DNA of 7,261 nucleotides from Defluviitaleaceae bacterium. Its GTDB lineage: Bacteria; Bacillota; Clostridia; Lachnospirales; WRAX01. Under the pieces are notes generated by a model, which was given only the letters and a program-made list of their open reading frames with translations, had not been told where the DNA came from and searched no databases. Below are positions 7,201 to 7,261 of this stretch, piece after piece. The stretch is taken from the NCBI GenBank assembly GCA_009784355.1, contig WRBU01000053.1, positions 1 through 7,261 of the forward strand, written 5' to 3'. The position numbers and the translations under genes were made by a program. Position 1 is the first letter of the stretch. Every line of letters begins with the position of its first letter.

Positions 7201-7261
7201 TCGAGGCGGTATTTGATGAAAAATATAGGAAACGCCTTCTTGTTATAGAGCAGTATTGGAA
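4212..7261 (+). CDS. hsdR: Type I restriction enzyme HsdR subunit (EcoR124I/type IC-like), 3' end cut by window
   Basis: Motor and nuclease subunit of a type I restriction-modification complex (HsdR with HsdM and HsdS): it pulls in unmodified DNA using ATP and cuts at a distance. The frame stays open for 1016 codons to the window end. The N-terminal nuclease has D136, then E150-L-K152 (the PD-(D/E)xK triad) and Q166-IKR-Y170, the QxxxY motif of HsdR enzymes. The superfamily 2 motor follows: ATGSGKT at 291-297, DECH at 414-417, TGTP at 441-444, TGFDAP at 691-696 and QAFSRTNR at 714-721. The rest is a charged helical C-terminal region. Stretches such as DVTLLINGLP and RPYQIHAI, the order of motifs, and the length resemble EcoR124I HsdR (1038 residues), so probably only a few codons are missing. 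No frameshift or broken catalytic residue is seen. No hsdM or hsdS is in the window; they would be expected downstream or beyond the helicase. Confidence 0.96.
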   Translation, partial: MTHETQIENALIGILAERENQWTYRNDIKTEAALWDNLRGHINRINIARLDGVPLTDKEFEQLKVEFRRLTSTPFGASQWLRGENGVAAISIEREDVKQGRISLVLFSNKEIAGGISSYEVVNQIKPDADANMRGDVTLLINGLPIIHIELKAESAKDGYMQAFEQIKRYAEAGFFDGIYATTQIFVVSNKVSTKYFARPGSNSAKVFDAAKKFLFNWRTPNNEPVENLYDFTRQVLRIPDAHELVSRFTILVDDKKSQKFLMVLRPYQIHAIQKIIHQAAKHQGGFIWHATGSGKTITSFVATKLLAQASIGVDRTVMVVDRTDLDSQTKGEFSKFASEFHTGLASGNATDNTLIVGVDNQRQLSNSLLSKKNNNTIIITTIQKLSAAIRSAKETESGKFEKLKSEHIVFVVDECHRAVSDEQMKEIKKLLPSSTWFGLTGTPIFDENQKQENGAFARTTQQQYGDLLHAYTTKNAMDDDSVLNFQLEYHCLLDADSKDEFLYKKVREKYPKLDPIKKLADMTEIEKEELQDTELFEQEGYIEEMLLKIFKRQSVIERFKVINGYPTMSAVLTTHSIAQAKRIYHKLQEMKNNGVLLNGRELDERHILRDPDFPRVAITYSLNENQAEINEAQTEINSIMQEYNVLFNTNYTDIDQFNRNINSRLARKDAQYQKDGQWLDMVIVVDRLLTGFDAPTIQTLYVDRELKYQKLLQAFSRTNRIAPGKEYGIVVTFRKPQTMRQNVADSIRLFTNQQQNWEDLLPQEYSAVKTAFIEAYEELLTAKEELANDPSNIKKKIARVRAYQRLEKIHRAIKSYEGFERDFVELETIISTLPEEKGHVENLKVEIREELKSKELDDVDDWLKDIEFSSNQRAVHEERIDSFYINQLLDEYQKCTGKTDKDELRDKIMEEINTKPATIQTLYNVVLDDIDQNRLAKKWTEYFEAEIDRIIQKAADTLKVPSASLQASFNEYRPNSGSVPFINTISETSQLDKEAFEAVFDEKYRKRLLVIEQYW

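Overview
The window is AT-rich bacterial DNA carrying three large protein genes. It looks like part of a defence or accessory island. The plus-strand translation start for hsdR has a Shine-Dalgarno site (GGAGGAG), and both visible promoters match the sigma-70/sigma-A consensus. This fits a low-GC bacterium such as a Firmicute; the species cannot be fixed from the sequence, and the codon sense looks standard.

Layout from left to right. (1) Positions 2-2569, plus strand: the 3' part of a superfamily 1 (UPF1-like, COG1112-type) helicase whose N-terminus lies outside the window. It has a long coiled-coil insert between the Walker A and Walker B motifs. (2) Positions 2587-2625: a perfect 15-bp hairpin flanked by A and T tracts, a terminator that works in both directions between convergent genes. 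(3) Positions 3781 down to 2849, minus strand: an RNA ligase of the phage T4 Rnl1 family with every nucleotidyltransferase motif intact. An in-frame TAA cuts it short. Reading through that TAA gives 65 more residues (2848-2654) that look like the missing end of the C-terminal domain, ending at a second TAA just before the shared terminator. Restored length would be about 376 residues, against 374 for T4 Rnl1. (4) Positions 3782-4211: a roughly 430-bp AT-rich divergent intergenic region with a consensus promoter for each side. (5) From 4212 to the window end, plus strand: hsdR, the restriction/translocase subunit of a type I restriction-modification system, resembling EcoR124I (type IC). Its final codons are cut off by the window edge.

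How the parts may relate: hsdR should work with HsdM and HsdS, presumably encoded to the right. The ligase and helicase are separate transcription units. The most suggestive feature is an Rnl1-type RNA ligase beside a type IC-like restriction system. In E. coli the type IC system EcoprrI houses the anticodon nuclease PrrC, and T4 Rnl1 (with Pnkp) repairs the tRNA that PrrC cuts. Whether a nuclease of that kind lies next to this window cannot be seen. The link is a hypothesis, not a finding.
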